43,449 nt of DNA from Flavobacteriaceae bacterium (lineage in GTDB: Bacteria; Bacteroidota; Bacteroidia; Flavobacteriales; Flavobacteriaceae): assembly GCA_947371275.1 (NCBI GenBank), contig CANBOV010000012.1:1-43449 (forward strand), in the 5' to 3' direction. Below, piece by piece: positions 31,231 to 39,787 of this stretch. The position numbers and the translations under genes are program-made. Every line of letters starts with the position of its first letter. Position 1 is the first letter of the stretch. The notes beneath the pieces are model-generated. The model saw only the letters and a program-made list of their open reading frames with translations, had not been told where the DNA came from and searched no databases.

Positions 31231-32427
31231 ATGTCAGAGACTATAAAATACCCTTTCTATTTTAAACTGGCGGCCATTTTAGTTTCCTTGATAAGCCTAT
31301 TTGCAATCGTCTATTTTGGACAGGATATCATTTTTCCCCTATTACTCTCGTTGCTTTTTGCCATTATATTGCGCCCCATCGTTTCATTTCTGACCAAGAA
31401 ATTACGATTCCCTTATTTTATTGCAGTGGTTTTTGCCATCGTGGTATTTGTATTGCTTTTTTTGGGAATTTTTTATTTTATATCCATGCAAATCAGCAGT
31501 ATGGCCAGTGATTGGGACAAGATTCAAGACAATTTGTATTTTCACTTTCAGCACATACAAGAACTATTAAGGGTACACTTTAATCTGAGTAAACAAGAGC
31601 AAAACGAATTCATCAAGAGTGCCAAGATGGATGGTTTGGCCTCTGGAAAGCAAATGGTAGGCAGTACCTTAAGTTCGTTTACCGACATACTTCTAAACCT
31701 TGCTTTGATTCCGATATATACCTTCTTATTCCTACTCTATCAAAACCTCTTTGTCAACTTTTTAATTAAACTCTACAAACCAGAATACCACCAAAAACTT
31801 CGGGAAGTATTAGTCCAAATTAAACTGGCCGTACAAAGTTATGTTCTAGGCTTATTATTTGAAATGGTTGCGGTTTCTTTATTAACCACCATTGGACTCT
31901 ACTTAATAGGGGTTCAATATTTTATACTGTTAGGAATCATTACAGGAATTTTGAATTTGGTTCCCTATATAGGCATACTCTTTGCTGGAGCTTTAAGTAT
32001 TGTAGTATCCTTGACTGGTTCGACTGATTTATCCATTATATTGGGAGTTATCGGAGTGAATGTGGTAGTGCAGTTAATTGACAACAATTTATTAGTGCCC
32101 TTATTTGTCAATTCTAAAGTACAGATTAATGCCTTGGTTTCTATTGTAGGTATCATTATTGGAAATGTATTAGGTGGAATTACAGGAATGTTTCTAGCCA
32201 TTCCAATCATAGCCATTTTTAAAGTAATATTTGACCGCATAGAATCCTTGGAACCATGGGGCTATTTAATGGGAGATGATTTACCCAAAACATTTGAATG
32301 GCATAAAATAAAAATGACCCGTTATCAATACGACAACACCTCTGATACGATTAATTTCAGTATATCACCTCCTGAAGAAGAATCAAAACCCGACGATTCT
32401 CAAGCAAAGGAGACGACAAACGACTAG
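31231..32427 (+). CDS. AI-2E family transporter (PerM/YdiK-like)
   Basis: 398 residues, seven to eight membrane spans. It shows the family layout: two N-terminal spans (KLAAILVSLISLFAIVYFGQ, FPLLLSLLFAIILRPIVSFL), a periplasmic helical part (about 90-145), then ILNLVPYIGILFAGALSIVV and VVVQLIDNNLLVPLFVNSKV, the conserved signature helices. The C-terminal 45 residues are polar and acidic (PPEEESKPDDSQAKETTND) and should lie in the cytosol. Family members export autoinducer-2 or serve as Na+/H+ antiporters; the cargo is unknown. It is 32 nt after maf, likely in the same operon. Confidence 0.93.
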   Translation: MSETIKYPFYFKLAAILVSLISLFAIVYFGQDIIFPLLLSLLFAIILRPIVSFLTKKLRFPYFIAVVFAIVVFVLLFLGIFYFISMQISSMASDWDKIQDNLYFHFQHIQELLRVHFNLSKQEQNEFIKSAKMDGLASGKQMVGSTLSSFTDILLNLALIPIYTFLFLLYQNLFVNFLIKLYKPEYHQKLREVLVQIKLAVQSYVLGLLFEMVAVSLLTTIGLYLIGVQYFILLGIITGILNLVPYIGILFAGALSIVVSLTGSTDLSIILGVIGVNVVVQLIDNNLLVPLFVNSKVQINALVSIVGIIIGNVLGGITGMFLAIPIIAIFKVIFDRIESLEPWGYLMGDDLPKTFEWHKIKMTRYQYDNTSDTINFSISPPEEESKPDDSQAKETTND

Positions 32428-32604
32428 GAAACAAAACGCAAAGTCAAACACAACTCTTGTCCTAGTACCCTTTCAGTAAAAAAAAGGCATTTCTATTATT
32501 AAACCAAAATATGAAGATACAGAATTCATCGATTAAGTGATAATTATATAAATGACACACAGAATTGTGTAACCCTGTTGGAGCCATTGGCGGGTATCTT
32601 TAGT

Positions 32605-32621
32605 GACAATTATAAATTGTC
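32605..32621. promoter_or_regulatory. Palindromic operator-like site
   Basis: GACAATT (32605-32611), ATA, AATTGTC (32615-32621): a perfect 7+3+7 palindrome 52 nt before the ATG at 32673. It lies just after a near-consensus -7 box, TATCTTTA (32595-32602). It is placed where a repressor or activator could act. Confidence 0.35.
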
Positions 32622-32672
32622 TAATTTTTTGGATCACTACACTTAGTTTTTTCCAATACTAAAACCAGCCTT

Positions 32673-33152
32673 ATGAAAATAAAAAAAATCATCCTTGCAT
32701 TTGCCCTATTGGTCGCTACCCTGAGCAGTCATGCACAAGTGTCAATCAACGTAAATATTGGAGCTCCTCCAGTATGGGCACCTGCGGCTCCCTCAACTGT
32801 CGAATACTACTACTTACCCGACATAGGGGTATATTATGATGTACCCGCGCGTACCTACATTTATTTTGGTAATGGTGCTTGGAGACGTTCGACTTTTTTA
32901 CCGGCTAGATATCGTGGCTATAATTTAGCACAAGGGCATACTGTTTATTTAACGGATTACCATGGCCGTACTCCTTATGCTTTACACCAGGAACACAAGT
33001 TAAAATATAAAGGCGATTACCGTTGGAAAGAAATTGAACACAATAATGGTGAACGTGAACGTAAAAATGAGTCGGGTCGAGGTCGAGAAAATGGCAATAA
33101 TCATGAAAAAAGAAGAGATAATGGTCGCCAAAGAGAACACGGAAGAAAATAA
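32673..33152 (+). CDS. Exported protein with Tyr-rich domain and basic C-terminal tail
   Basis: 159 residues. A signal peptide (MKIKKIILAFALLVATLSSH, cleavage near AQV) precedes a compact domain (about 40-115) with EYYYLPDIGVYYDVPARTYI, YFGNGAWRRSTFLPARYRGY and HTVYLTDYHGRTPYALHQEH. The last ~40 residues are low complexity and rich in Arg, Glu, Asn and Gly (GERERKNESGRGREN and on). The central domain is shared with the gene at 33407-33793. I recall similar uncharacterised proteins in Flavobacteria but no function. The tail could bind nucleic acid or polysaccharide (inference). Confidence 0.75.
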   Translation: MKIKKIILAFALLVATLSSHAQVSINVNIGAPPVWAPAAPSTVEYYYLPDIGVYYDVPARTYIYFGNGAWRRSTFLPARYRGYNLAQGHTVYLTDYHGRTPYALHQEHKLKYKGDYRWKEIEHNNGERERKNESGRGRENGNNHEKRRDNGRQREHGRK

Positions 33153-33338
33153 AGTTCCGTATTTTTCTAGTAAAAATAGGGTAAACCCTCTTTTATAAAT
33201 CATTTTTTTTAACTATACCATTTTGATAAACAGGTAAAATTCAATACTATATATTAGTATTATTCTTATTAAATGAATAAAATAGTGTTATTCGTCGATT
33301 TTTAAGCTTGTTTAGCGAAGATAAAGTTGTTTTTTTTA

Positions 33339-33346
33339 TATATTTG
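33339..33346 (+). promoter_or_regulatory. Candidate -7 element for the second paralogue
   Basis: TATATTTG, an exact match, 60 nt upstream of the ATG at 33407. The -33 box is unclear. Confidence 0.4.
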
Positions 33347-33406
33347 TAAACTATTTTCTACTAAGTAGCGAATAAATATTTTTGTTAATCCCAAATTTAC
33401 AAAAAC

Positions 33407-33793
33407 ATGAAAACAACTAAAAGCTTTATCCCCCTTATTCTTTTGTTGCTGTCTTGTAGTATTAATGCACAGCAGGTGTCCCTGAGTAAGCAGGCGCTCC
33501 CTATTGACAAAAAAACCAATTGTTATATTCGATACTATTATTTTCCAAATATTGAAGCCTATTTTGATAATTTGAAAATGGTATACCATTACAAAGACAA
33601 CGGAGTTTGGACAACAGCCCCTGAACTACCGCAAAATTATGGAGGCTATTCACTCTACAATAAAGCTCATGTGGAAATCACCAATTATGATGACGATGAT
33701 CCTTATAAATTGATTTTGTTGCATAAAAAAATATATCCTTATAATTCCAAGGGACGTTTCGCCTATGCTACAACTATACAAGGCGGGAATTAA
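33407..33793 (+). CDS. Exported protein, paralogue of the upstream gene
   Basis: 128 residues. A signal peptide (MKTTKSFIPLILLLLSCSIN, cleavage near AQQ) precedes a domain aligning with the protein at 32673-33152: RYYYFPNIEAYFDN against EYYYLPDIGVYYDV, KDNGVWTTAPELPQNYGGYS against GNGAWRRSTFLPARYRGYN, and HVEITNYDDDDPYKL against TVYLTDYHGRTPYAL. It lacks the basic tail of its neighbour and has an acidic DDDD in place of a basic stretch. The pair looks like an old tandem duplication with charge divergence. Function unknown. Confidence 0.75.
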   Translation: MKTTKSFIPLILLLLSCSINAQQVSLSKQALPIDKKTNCYIRYYYFPNIEAYFDNLKMVYHYKDNGVWTTAPELPQNYGGYSLYNKAHVEITNYDDDDPYKLILLHKKIYPYNSKGRFAYATTIQGGN

Positions 33794-33820
33794 GCGCAAC
33801 AAACAAATTTTATATAATTG

Positions 33821-33849
33821 AATCTGCTCCTTAGAGCAGATTTTTTTTT
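33821..33849 (+). terminator. Rho-independent terminator
   Basis: Stem AATCTGCTC (33821-33829), loop CTTA, GAGCAGATT (33834-33842), followed by a run of nine T. It lies 27 nt past the stop of the second paralogue. Confidence 0.93.
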
Positions 33850-33903
33850 GCGCTACAAGTGTTAAAAATAAAGGGAATTAAAACCCTATTTTTATTAAAT
33901 CAG

Positions 33904-33911
33904 TATATTTG
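33904..33911 (+). promoter_or_regulatory. Candidate -7 element for the PIG-L/symporter operon
   Basis: TATATTTG, an exact TAnnTTTG match, 28 nt upstream of the ATG at 33940. The -33 box is unclear. Confidence 0.45.
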
Positions 33912-33939
33912 AAGCTAGTGTATAAACAACCCTTATATA

Positions 33940-36438
33940 ATGCAAAAGCTTTACTCTCTACTTGTTGTCATTTCCTTTTTTACTTATCAAATTAGTTGGT
34001 CGCAACAACCCCAAAAACCTAATACTATCGAACTTTATAACCAAATTCAAAAGCTAAATTTTTTGGGTTCGGTACTTTATATTGCTGCGCACCCTGATGA
34101 TGAGAACACCAGGCTCATCTCCTATTTATCCAATGATATAAAAGCTGAAACTGGCTATTTGTCCTTAACCCGCGGCGACGGAGGACAAAATTTAATTGGT
34201 CCCGAATTAAGAGAGCTATTGGGTGTCATTCGCACGCAAGAACTTATAGAGGCCCGAAAAATAGATGGAGGTCAACAGTTTTTCTCTCGAGCCAATGATT
34301 TTGGATTTTCTAAAAATCCCGAAGAAACCTTGAAAATATGGGACAAAGACCAAGTATTAAGTGATATAGTTTGGACCATACGTAAGTTCCAACCCGATGT
34401 CATCATCAACCGATTTGACCATCGAACTGCAGGAACTACACACGGTCACCATACCTCTTCTGCCCTACTCAGTGTAGAAGCCTTTGACAAAGTAAACGAT
34501 GCTTCGGTGTATCCAAATCAATTACAAGAAGTTGCTGTTTGGCAACCCAAACGCTTGTTTTTCAACACCTCTTGGTGGTTTTATGGCAGCAAAGAAAAGT
34601 TTGATGCCGCAGATAAAGGCAAACTGACTAAGCTATCCATAGGGACCTATTATGCATCTTTAGGAAAATCTAATCAAGAGATTGCAGCCCTTAGCAGAAG
34701 TCGGCACCAATCCCAAGGTTTTGGCTCTACAGGTTCTCGTGGTGAAGAAGATGAGTATTTGGAATTTTTAAAGGGAGAGGCTCCCAAAGACCCCAATAAT
34801 TTATTTGAAGGTATTGATACCACATGGAACCGCTTAAAAAATGGCAAACCCATAGGCGATCTCCTTGCGTTAGTAGAAAAGAATTTTGATTTTAAAAACC
34901 CGAGTGCAAGTGTTCCTGACCTAGTCAAAGCTTATGGTCTAATTGAAAACTTAGAGGATTCCCATTGGAAAGCCATCAAAACCGAAGAAATTATAAAAAC
35001 CATAGCGGGCTGTGCGGGATTATACCTAGAAGCCACTACCGATGTGCAAGAAGCCACACCCGGAAGTACTTTAAAAGTAAAATTGGAGATTACCAATAGG
35101 AGTAACTTAGACTTAAAATTGAAAAATATTGTTTCTATTCCGATTTCAAATAATCTGCAAGACACTAAGCCATTAGGCTGTAACCAGCCAGTAATCATCA
35201 CCTTAGATATTCCATTACCTTCAGAAATGAACTATACTAATCCCTATTGGTTAAATGAATCCGGTACGGTGGGAATGTATCGCGTCGATAATCAAAGAAT
35301 CATAGGTAAACCCGATGTGATTCGTCAAGTTGGTATTCTCTTTTTTATTGAGATTAACGGAACCCTTATCCCTTTTGACCGCGAAGTGGTGTATAAATAC
35401 AATGACGATGTTAAAGGCGAAGTATTCCAACCGCTTGATATCGTTCCTATGGCGACATCGTCCATAGCTGAGAAAGTATATGTTTTTAATAATGATCGCA
35501 GCAAAACCCTAACCGTTAAAGTGAAAGCTGGCAAAGACAACCTGACAGGGACCGTTAAACTAGACTTGCCTCCCAACTGGGAAGTAACGCCAATGTCGAT
35601 TCCGTTTACTATTGACAAAAAAGACCAAGAGGTCATGGCTGTTTTTAGTGTATCTCCTTCGAAAGAAGCAGGCGAAGTCAGCATCAAAAGCATCGTTACG
35701 GTTGATGGGCAAGACTATACCCAAAACAAAATCGACATCAACTATCCGCACATCAATAAACAAATGGTTTTAAAACCTGCCGAAGCTAGAGGTATCCGCC
35801 TTAAAATCAAAACCAAGAACGAGAAAATTGCTTATATTATGGGAGTCGGAGATGAAGTTCCAAAGAGTTTGATGCAAATGGGCTATGAAGTTAGTGTGCT
35901 GAAACCAGAAGAAATCACTACCGATAAATTACAGGACTTCGATGTCGTCATGACAGGTATCAGAGCTTATAATGTTGACAATGCACTGGCATTCAAACAA
36001 AGTATCCTCTTGGATTTTGTCAAAAACGGAAAAACAATGATAGTACAGTACAATACGACTGATGACTTGGTTACTAAAGACATCGCTCCCTTCCCATTCA
36101 AAATCTCAAGAGACCGTGTAACCGAAGAAAATGCTGAAGTGCGCTTCTTAGTAGCAAAACATCCTGTTTTAAATTACCCGAACAAAATAACCACCGAGGA
36201 TTTTAAAGGATGGAAACAAGAACAAGGTTTATATTATCCAAACGAATGGGATTCCCACTTTACGGCTATCCTATCCGCCAATGATAAAGGTGAAAAACCT
36301 AAAGACGGCGCATTATTAGTAGCGCAATACGGCAAAGGGACTTATATCTATACTGGACTTAGTTTTTTCAGAGAATTACCCGAAGGCGTACCCGGAGCTT
36401 TTAGACTGATGGCTAACTTAATCGCTGTAGGCAAATAA
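33940..36438 (+). CDS. PIG-L-family deacetylase, large two-part form
   Basis: 832 residues with a signal peptide (MQKLYSLLVVISFFTYQISW, cleavage near SQQ). The N-terminal PIG-L/LmbE domain (about 30-290) has YIAAHPDDENTRL with zinc ligands His51 and Asp54, SLTRGDGGQNLIGPELRELL, and THGHHTSSA with His170/His171. The middle is beta-sandwich-like (about 370-600). The C-terminal ~220 residues (AYIMGVGDEVPKSLMQMGYE, DFDVVMTGIRAYNVDNALAF, GTYIYTGLSFFRELPEGVPG) resemble a glutamine-amidotransferase-like fold that lacks an obvious catalytic Cys. PIG-L enzymes remove acetyl groups from N-acetylglucosamine-type sugars. A micro-gene and a symporter follow, suggesting uptake of its product. Confidence 0.92.
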   Translation: MQKLYSLLVVISFFTYQISWSQQPQKPNTIELYNQIQKLNFLGSVLYIAAHPDDENTRLISYLSNDIKAETGYLSLTRGDGGQNLIGPELRELLGVIRTQELIEARKIDGGQQFFSRANDFGFSKNPEETLKIWDKDQVLSDIVWTIRKFQPDVIINRFDHRTAGTTHGHHTSSALLSVEAFDKVNDASVYPNQLQEVAVWQPKRLFFNTSWWFYGSKEKFDAADKGKLTKLSIGTYYASLGKSNQEIAALSRSRHQSQGFGSTGSRGEEDEYLEFLKGEAPKDPNNLFEGIDTTWNRLKNGKPIGDLLALVEKNFDFKNPSASVPDLVKAYGLIENLEDSHWKAIKTEEIIKTIAGCAGLYLEATTDVQEATPGSTLKVKLEITNRSNLDLKLKNIVSIPISNNLQDTKPLGCNQPVIITLDIPLPSEMNYTNPYWLNESGTVGMYRVDNQRIIGKPDVIRQVGILFFIEINGTLIPFDREVVYKYNDDVKGEVFQPLDIVPMATSSIAEKVYVFNNDRSKTLTVKVKAGKDNLTGTVKLDLPPNWEVTPMSIPFTIDKKDQEVMAVFSVSPSKEAGEVSIKSIVTVDGQDYTQNKIDINYPHINKQMVLKPAEARGIRLKIKTKNEKIAYIMGVGDEVPKSLMQMGYEVSVLKPEEITTDKLQDFDVVMTGIRAYNVDNALAFKQSILLDFVKNGKTMIVQYNTTDDLVTKDIAPFPFKISRDRVTEENAEVRFLVAKHPVLNYPNKITTEDFKGWKQEQGLYYPNEWDSHFTAILSANDKGEKPKDGALLVAQYGKGTYIYTGLSFFRELPEGVPGAFRLMANLIAVGK

Positions 36439-36440
36439 TC

Positions 36441-36545
36441 ATGGAAACAAAAAAATCGACTTGGAAGAACAGTTATACGTGGGTATTGGTCATCAATATC
36501 TTTTACATTATTCTCTTTTTTATTTTAATGCAATTATTTTCTTGA
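36441..36545 (+). CDS. 34-residue single-span membrane peptide linked to the symporter
   Basis: Starts 2 nt after the deacetylase stop and ends (TGA) 1 nt before the symporter ATG, so the packing itself argues for a real gene. It encodes METKKSTWKNSYTWVLVINI followed by FYIILFFILMQLFS: a basic, polar N-terminus and one long hydrophobic helix from about residue 14 to the end, with the N-terminus likely in the cytosol. I recall unnamed short ORFs preceding such symporters in relatives. By analogy with other small subunits of sodium:solute symporters (such as the YhdT/DUF997 partner of PanF), it may assist folding or transport. This is inference. Confidence 0.65.
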   Translation: METKKSTWKNSYTWVLVINIFYIILFFILMQLFS

Positions 36546-36546
36546 T

Positions 36547-38268
36547 ATGCAGCAACTGGATTGGATTGTACTTTCGGTAACGTTATTATTCATTGTTTTC
36601 TATGGGGTTTATAAAACCAAGGGAAGCAAGAATGTAGAAGATTATATCCTAGGCAACAAGGAAACGCCATGGTGGACCGTCGGACTATCCGTGATGGCCA
36701 CACAAGCCAGTGCCATTACCTTTCTCTCGACTCCTGGACAGGCGTATCATGACGGAATGGGATTCGTGCAATTCTATTTTGGACTACCCATTGCTATGGT
36801 CATCATCTCCATTACGTTTATTCCGATTTACCATAAACTGAAAGTTTTCACTGCTTATGAATACCTAGAGCAACGTTTTGATTTAAAGACACGCTCCTTT
36901 ACGGCTATCTTGTTTTTGGTACAACGTGGATTAGGAACGGGCTTAACCATCTATGCACCCGCTATCATTCTATCGTCCATCTTAGGCTGGAATTTAACCA
37001 TGCTTAACATCATCATTGGAATATTAGTCATCATCTACACGTTTGCAGGGGGTACTAAAGCAGTGAATGTAACTCAAAAACAACAGATGTTCATCATCAT
37101 GAGTGGCATGTTCATCACCTTCTTTTTGATATTGCATTTGTTACCCAACGACATGACCTTTTCAAATGCGCTGCACATAGCCGGAGCTAATGGCAAAATG
37201 AACATCTTAGATTTCTCTTTTGACCCTGAGAACCGCTATACCTTTTGGAGTGGTATTACTGGAGGGTTTTTCTTAATGCTTTCCTATTTTGGAACTGACC
37301 AATCGCAAGTAGGCCGCTATCTCTCTGGGAAATCAGACAAAGAAAGTCAGATGGGATTAATCATGAACGGCTTTTTGAAAGTCCCAATGCAGTTCTTTAT
37401 ATTACTAACCGGCGTAATGGTTTTTGTGTTTTTCCAGTTTAATCCTGTTCCTCTGCATTTTAATCCTATCAATCGTGAAGCAGTTGAGAAATCACCATAT
37501 GCCCTGCAGTATAATGGCCTTGAAAAACAATTAACCAATTTATCAGAAGAGAAAAAAGAATACAATTTACTATATATTGACCATCTTAATCAAAACTATG
37601 ACAATCCTATTTTAAGGAGAAAATTGGTATCACTATCTGGTAAAGAAAAAGATTTAAGAGATCAAGCCAAAGAAATCATAGAAAAAGTAGACGGTAAAGC
37701 CGAAACCAATGATAAAGATTATGTATTCATCTATTTCATATTGCATTATTTACCTTCAGGATTAATTGGACTCTTATTGGCGGTAATATTTTCAGCTGCC
37801 ATGTCATCTTCCGCTTCAGGATTGACCGCTTTGGCTTCTACCACGGCTATTGATATTTACAAAAGGAATATTAAAGGAGAAAAATCAGAGAAGCATTTTG
37901 TAAACGCCACCAAAGCCTTTACCTTATTGTGGGGCGTCATAGCCATCTTATTTGCCTGCGTGGGTACCTTATTTGAGAACTTAATCCAATTGGTAAACAT
38001 AGTAGGTTCCATTTTTTACGGTACCGTTTTAGGGGTTTTCTTGGTTGGTTTTTACCTTAAATATGTAAAAGCCAATGCTATTTTCTATAGTGCGGTAATC
38101 AGTCAGACGACCATTTTTTTCATCTTCTATTATACCATATACATTTACCCTTCTGGAGAAGAAAAACTGGGCTATTTATGGTTAAACTTTATTGGCGCCA
38201 CACTTACCGTTATTTTAAGTTTGCTCTCTCAGTGGGCCTTTGGCAAGAAAGAAACTGCTATGACCTAA
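36547..38268 (+). CDS. Sodium:solute symporter (SSS family)
   Basis: 573 residues, about 13 membrane spans. It begins LDWIVLSVTLLFIVFYGVYK and has the family's KNVEDYILGNKETPWWTVGL, MATQASAITFLSTPGQAYHD, and the later SAAMSSSASGLTALASTTAI, DIYKRNI sodium-site segment. A charged, helix-prone insertion of about 90 residues (about 299-392; NLSEEKKEYNLLYIDHLNQN and on) divides two of the middle spans. The ligand is unknown; its position after a PIG-L deacetylase hints at a sugar, amino sugar or organic acid. It ends at a terminator. Confidence 0.95.
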   Translation: MQQLDWIVLSVTLLFIVFYGVYKTKGSKNVEDYILGNKETPWWTVGLSVMATQASAITFLSTPGQAYHDGMGFVQFYFGLPIAMVIISITFIPIYHKLKVFTAYEYLEQRFDLKTRSFTAILFLVQRGLGTGLTIYAPAIILSSILGWNLTMLNIIIGILVIIYTFAGGTKAVNVTQKQQMFIIMSGMFITFFLILHLLPNDMTFSNALHIAGANGKMNILDFSFDPENRYTFWSGITGGFFLMLSYFGTDQSQVGRYLSGKSDKESQMGLIMNGFLKVPMQFFILLTGVMVFVFFQFNPVPLHFNPINREAVEKSPYALQYNGLEKQLTNLSEEKKEYNLLYIDHLNQNYDNPILRRKLVSLSGKEKDLRDQAKEIIEKVDGKAETNDKDYVFIYFILHYLPSGLIGLLLAVIFSAAMSSSASGLTALASTTAIDIYKRNIKGEKSEKHFVNATKAFTLLWGVIAILFACVGTLFENLIQLVNIVGSIFYGTVLGVFLVGFYLKYVKANAIFYSAVISQTTIFFIFYYTIYIYPSGEEKLGYLWLNFIGATLTVILSLLSQWAFGKKETAMT

Positions 38269-38272
38269 CATA

Positions 38273-38309
38273 AAAAAACCACAGATACTTATGGCATCCG
38301 TGGTTTTTT
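38273..38309. terminator. Bidirectional terminator
   Basis: AAAAAACCACAGAT (38273-38286) pairs with ATCCGTGGTTTTTT (38296-38309), one mismatch, 9-nt loop. It lies between the symporter (+) and the convergent DUF2911 gene (-). Confidence 0.88.
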
Positions 38310-38327
38310 AATTATAGAAAAGGGGAA

Positions 38328-39182
38328 TTATTTTTTACTCCACTCTTTAATACTGTCATTATTCATTTTAACATAATCATCATTCTTGGCCGTAGTTGCT
38401 GCAGCTAATGATAATTTTGCCGTTTCAATGGCTCCTTTTTTATCGCCTAATTTCGCTTGAATCAACGATCTCAAACGCAATTGCCAGTAAGGAACATCTT
38501 CCCCTGGCTTTACCATAGTTAACGCCTTGTTTACATACTCTAAGGCCTTATTCAAATCACCATTTGATTGGAAAAAATATTGTGCTGAAGAAAAATAATC
38601 TCCTGCTGTTGGACCTGCCAAGGCTTTATCTATACTAGCCATAGCTGTTTTTTGAGTAGGTACTTGAAATTTAACCGAAACCATGGTTTTTTCCCAAGCA
38701 ATGTCTAAAGTAGCAGTATCATTAGTTAAGTTGTTTACCGATAAAGTAAAGGTTTCTACAAAATTACCCAAGGTGATCGGAGTAGCAGTAGCACGCAACG
38801 CCACACTCTTATCATTCCATTGCTCTGGATTTCCCCAATTGTCACTGTCCGAATAAAAGATTACATCCCACACCTCTGCTTTAGGAACAGTATATAAAGC
38901 ATATTTCCCTTTTTTCAAAGTAGTTCCGCCTATTACTACATCGTCACTAAACGTTACAGTTGTATTAGCATTAGCGCCCGTTCTCCAAGTCTTTCCAAAA
39001 GGAACTAAATCACCAAAAACGGTTCTACCTTTCACACTAGGTCTAGAATAATCTAGGGTTACATCCGTCAGTCCTACTACTTGTGAGACAGTGGCATGCG
39101 GACTCGGTTGTGGAGTTTTCACTTGGGCATGAATAACATAATTAGCAATTAAGGTTGCTAATAAAAAAATAATTTTTCTCAT
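38328..39182 (-). CDS. DUF2911 domain-containing exported protein
   Basis: 284 residues. A signal peptide (MRKIIFLLATLIANYVIHAQ) is followed by the DUF2911 domain (about 25-175): SQVVGLTDVTLDYSRPSVKG, FGDLVPFGKTWRTGANANTT, GKYALYTVPKAEVWDVIFYS and WGNPEQWNDK, with an immunoglobulin-like beta pattern. The C-terminal ~90 residues are helical with TPR-like spacing (YFFQSNGDLNKALEYVNKAL, YWQLRLRSLIQAKLGDKKGA). The domain is widespread in Bacteroidota without an assigned function. It is a single gene; a -7 box lies 26 nt upstream. Confidence 0.9.
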   Translation of the reverse strand: MRKIIFLLATLIANYVIHAQVKTPQPSPHATVSQVVGLTDVTLDYSRPSVKGRTVFGDLVPFGKTWRTGANANTTVTFSDDVVIGGTTLKKGKYALYTVPKAEVWDVIFYSDSDNWGNPEQWNDKSVALRATATPITLGNFVETFTLSVNNLTNDTATLDIAWEKTMVSVKFQVPTQKTAMASIDKALAGPTAGDYFSSAQYFFQSNGDLNKALEYVNKALTMVKPGEDVPYWQLRLRSLIQAKLGDKKGAIETAKLSLAAATTAKNDDYVKMNNDSIKEWSKK

Positions 39183-39207
39183 AAGTTAGGGTTTTTTAGA
39201 TGTTGTC

Positions 39208-39215
39208 CAAATTTA
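39208..39215 (-). promoter_or_regulatory. Candidate -7 element for the DUF2911 gene
   Basis: The minus strand reads TAAATTTG, an exact TAnnTTTG match 26 nt before the start at 39182. The -33 box is unclear. Confidence 0.4.
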
Positions 39216-39273
39216 CAAATAGTATATATTGACAGATGTTAAGAATAACTTAAATCTATTTGTTTAACTTATA

Positions 39274-39303
39274 TTGAAATATGTTAAACATTTTATACCT
39301 TTA
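39274..39303 (+). promoter_or_regulatory. Promoter of the SRPBCC-SDR-photolyase operon
   Basis: TTG (39274-39276), 19-nt spacer, TACCTTTA (39296-39303; one mismatch to TAnnTTTG). The -7 box ends 12 nt before the ATG at 39316, leaving a leader of only a few bases. It overlaps the alternative start at 39274, which makes that start unlikely. Confidence 0.6.
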
Positions 39304-39315
39304 CCAAAAAAAGAA

Positions 39316-39783
39316 ATGAAGCTTTATACCCTGCATTCCAAGCAAAATTTACCCATTAGCCTTGAAGAAGCTTGGGCTTTTTTGTCTGACCCGAAAAACT
39401 TAAAAGTCATCACACCCGACTATATGGGATTCAAAACCCTTTCAGGAGATGATAAAGCTATGTTTGCTGGACAAATTATCCAATACATAGTAACCCCTGT
39501 TATGGGCATTCCGATGAAATGGGTAACCGAAATTACGCACGTAGAATCGCTAAAGTATTTTGTAGACGAACAACGCTTCGGACCCTACGATCTATGGCAT
39601 CACAAACACTTTTTAAAAGCCATTCCTGGAGGAGTCGAAATGGAAGACATCGTTGACTATAAGGTTCCTTTGGGTATTATCGGGCAACTAGTGCATCCCT
39701 TGTTAGTCAAACCCAAACTGAAGGAGATTTTTGACTACCGCAGAGCAAAATTAATTGAACTTTTTGGTGAATTTAAAGGATAA
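39316..39783 (+). CDS. SRPBCC-fold ligand-binding protein
   Basis: 155 residues from the ATG at 39316. The in-frame TTG at 39274 lies inside the promoter and is not used here. It has the fold of SRPBCC/START-like proteins: MKLYTLHSKQNLPISLEEAW, FLSDPKNLKVITPDYMGFKT, VMGIPMKWVTEITHVES, FVDEQRFGPYDLWHHKHFLK, and a final helix. No signal peptide. Members of this fold bind hydrophobic molecules, and relatives are often found beside photolyase genes. It ends 4 nt before the SDR gene. Confidence 0.85.
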   Translation: MKLYTLHSKQNLPISLEEAWAFLSDPKNLKVITPDYMGFKTLSGDDKAMFAGQIIQYIVTPVMGIPMKWVTEITHVESLKYFVDEQRFGPYDLWHHKHFLKAIPGGVEMEDIVDYKVPLGIIGQLVHPLLVKPKLKEIFDYRRAKLIELFGEFKG

Positions 39784-39787
39784 CAAC

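Noticed and set aside
32423..32466. Terminator after the AI-2E transporter gene (ACTAGGA/TCCTAGT)
   Set aside because: A 7-bp stem with a 30-nt loop and no adjacent T run; too weak to call.
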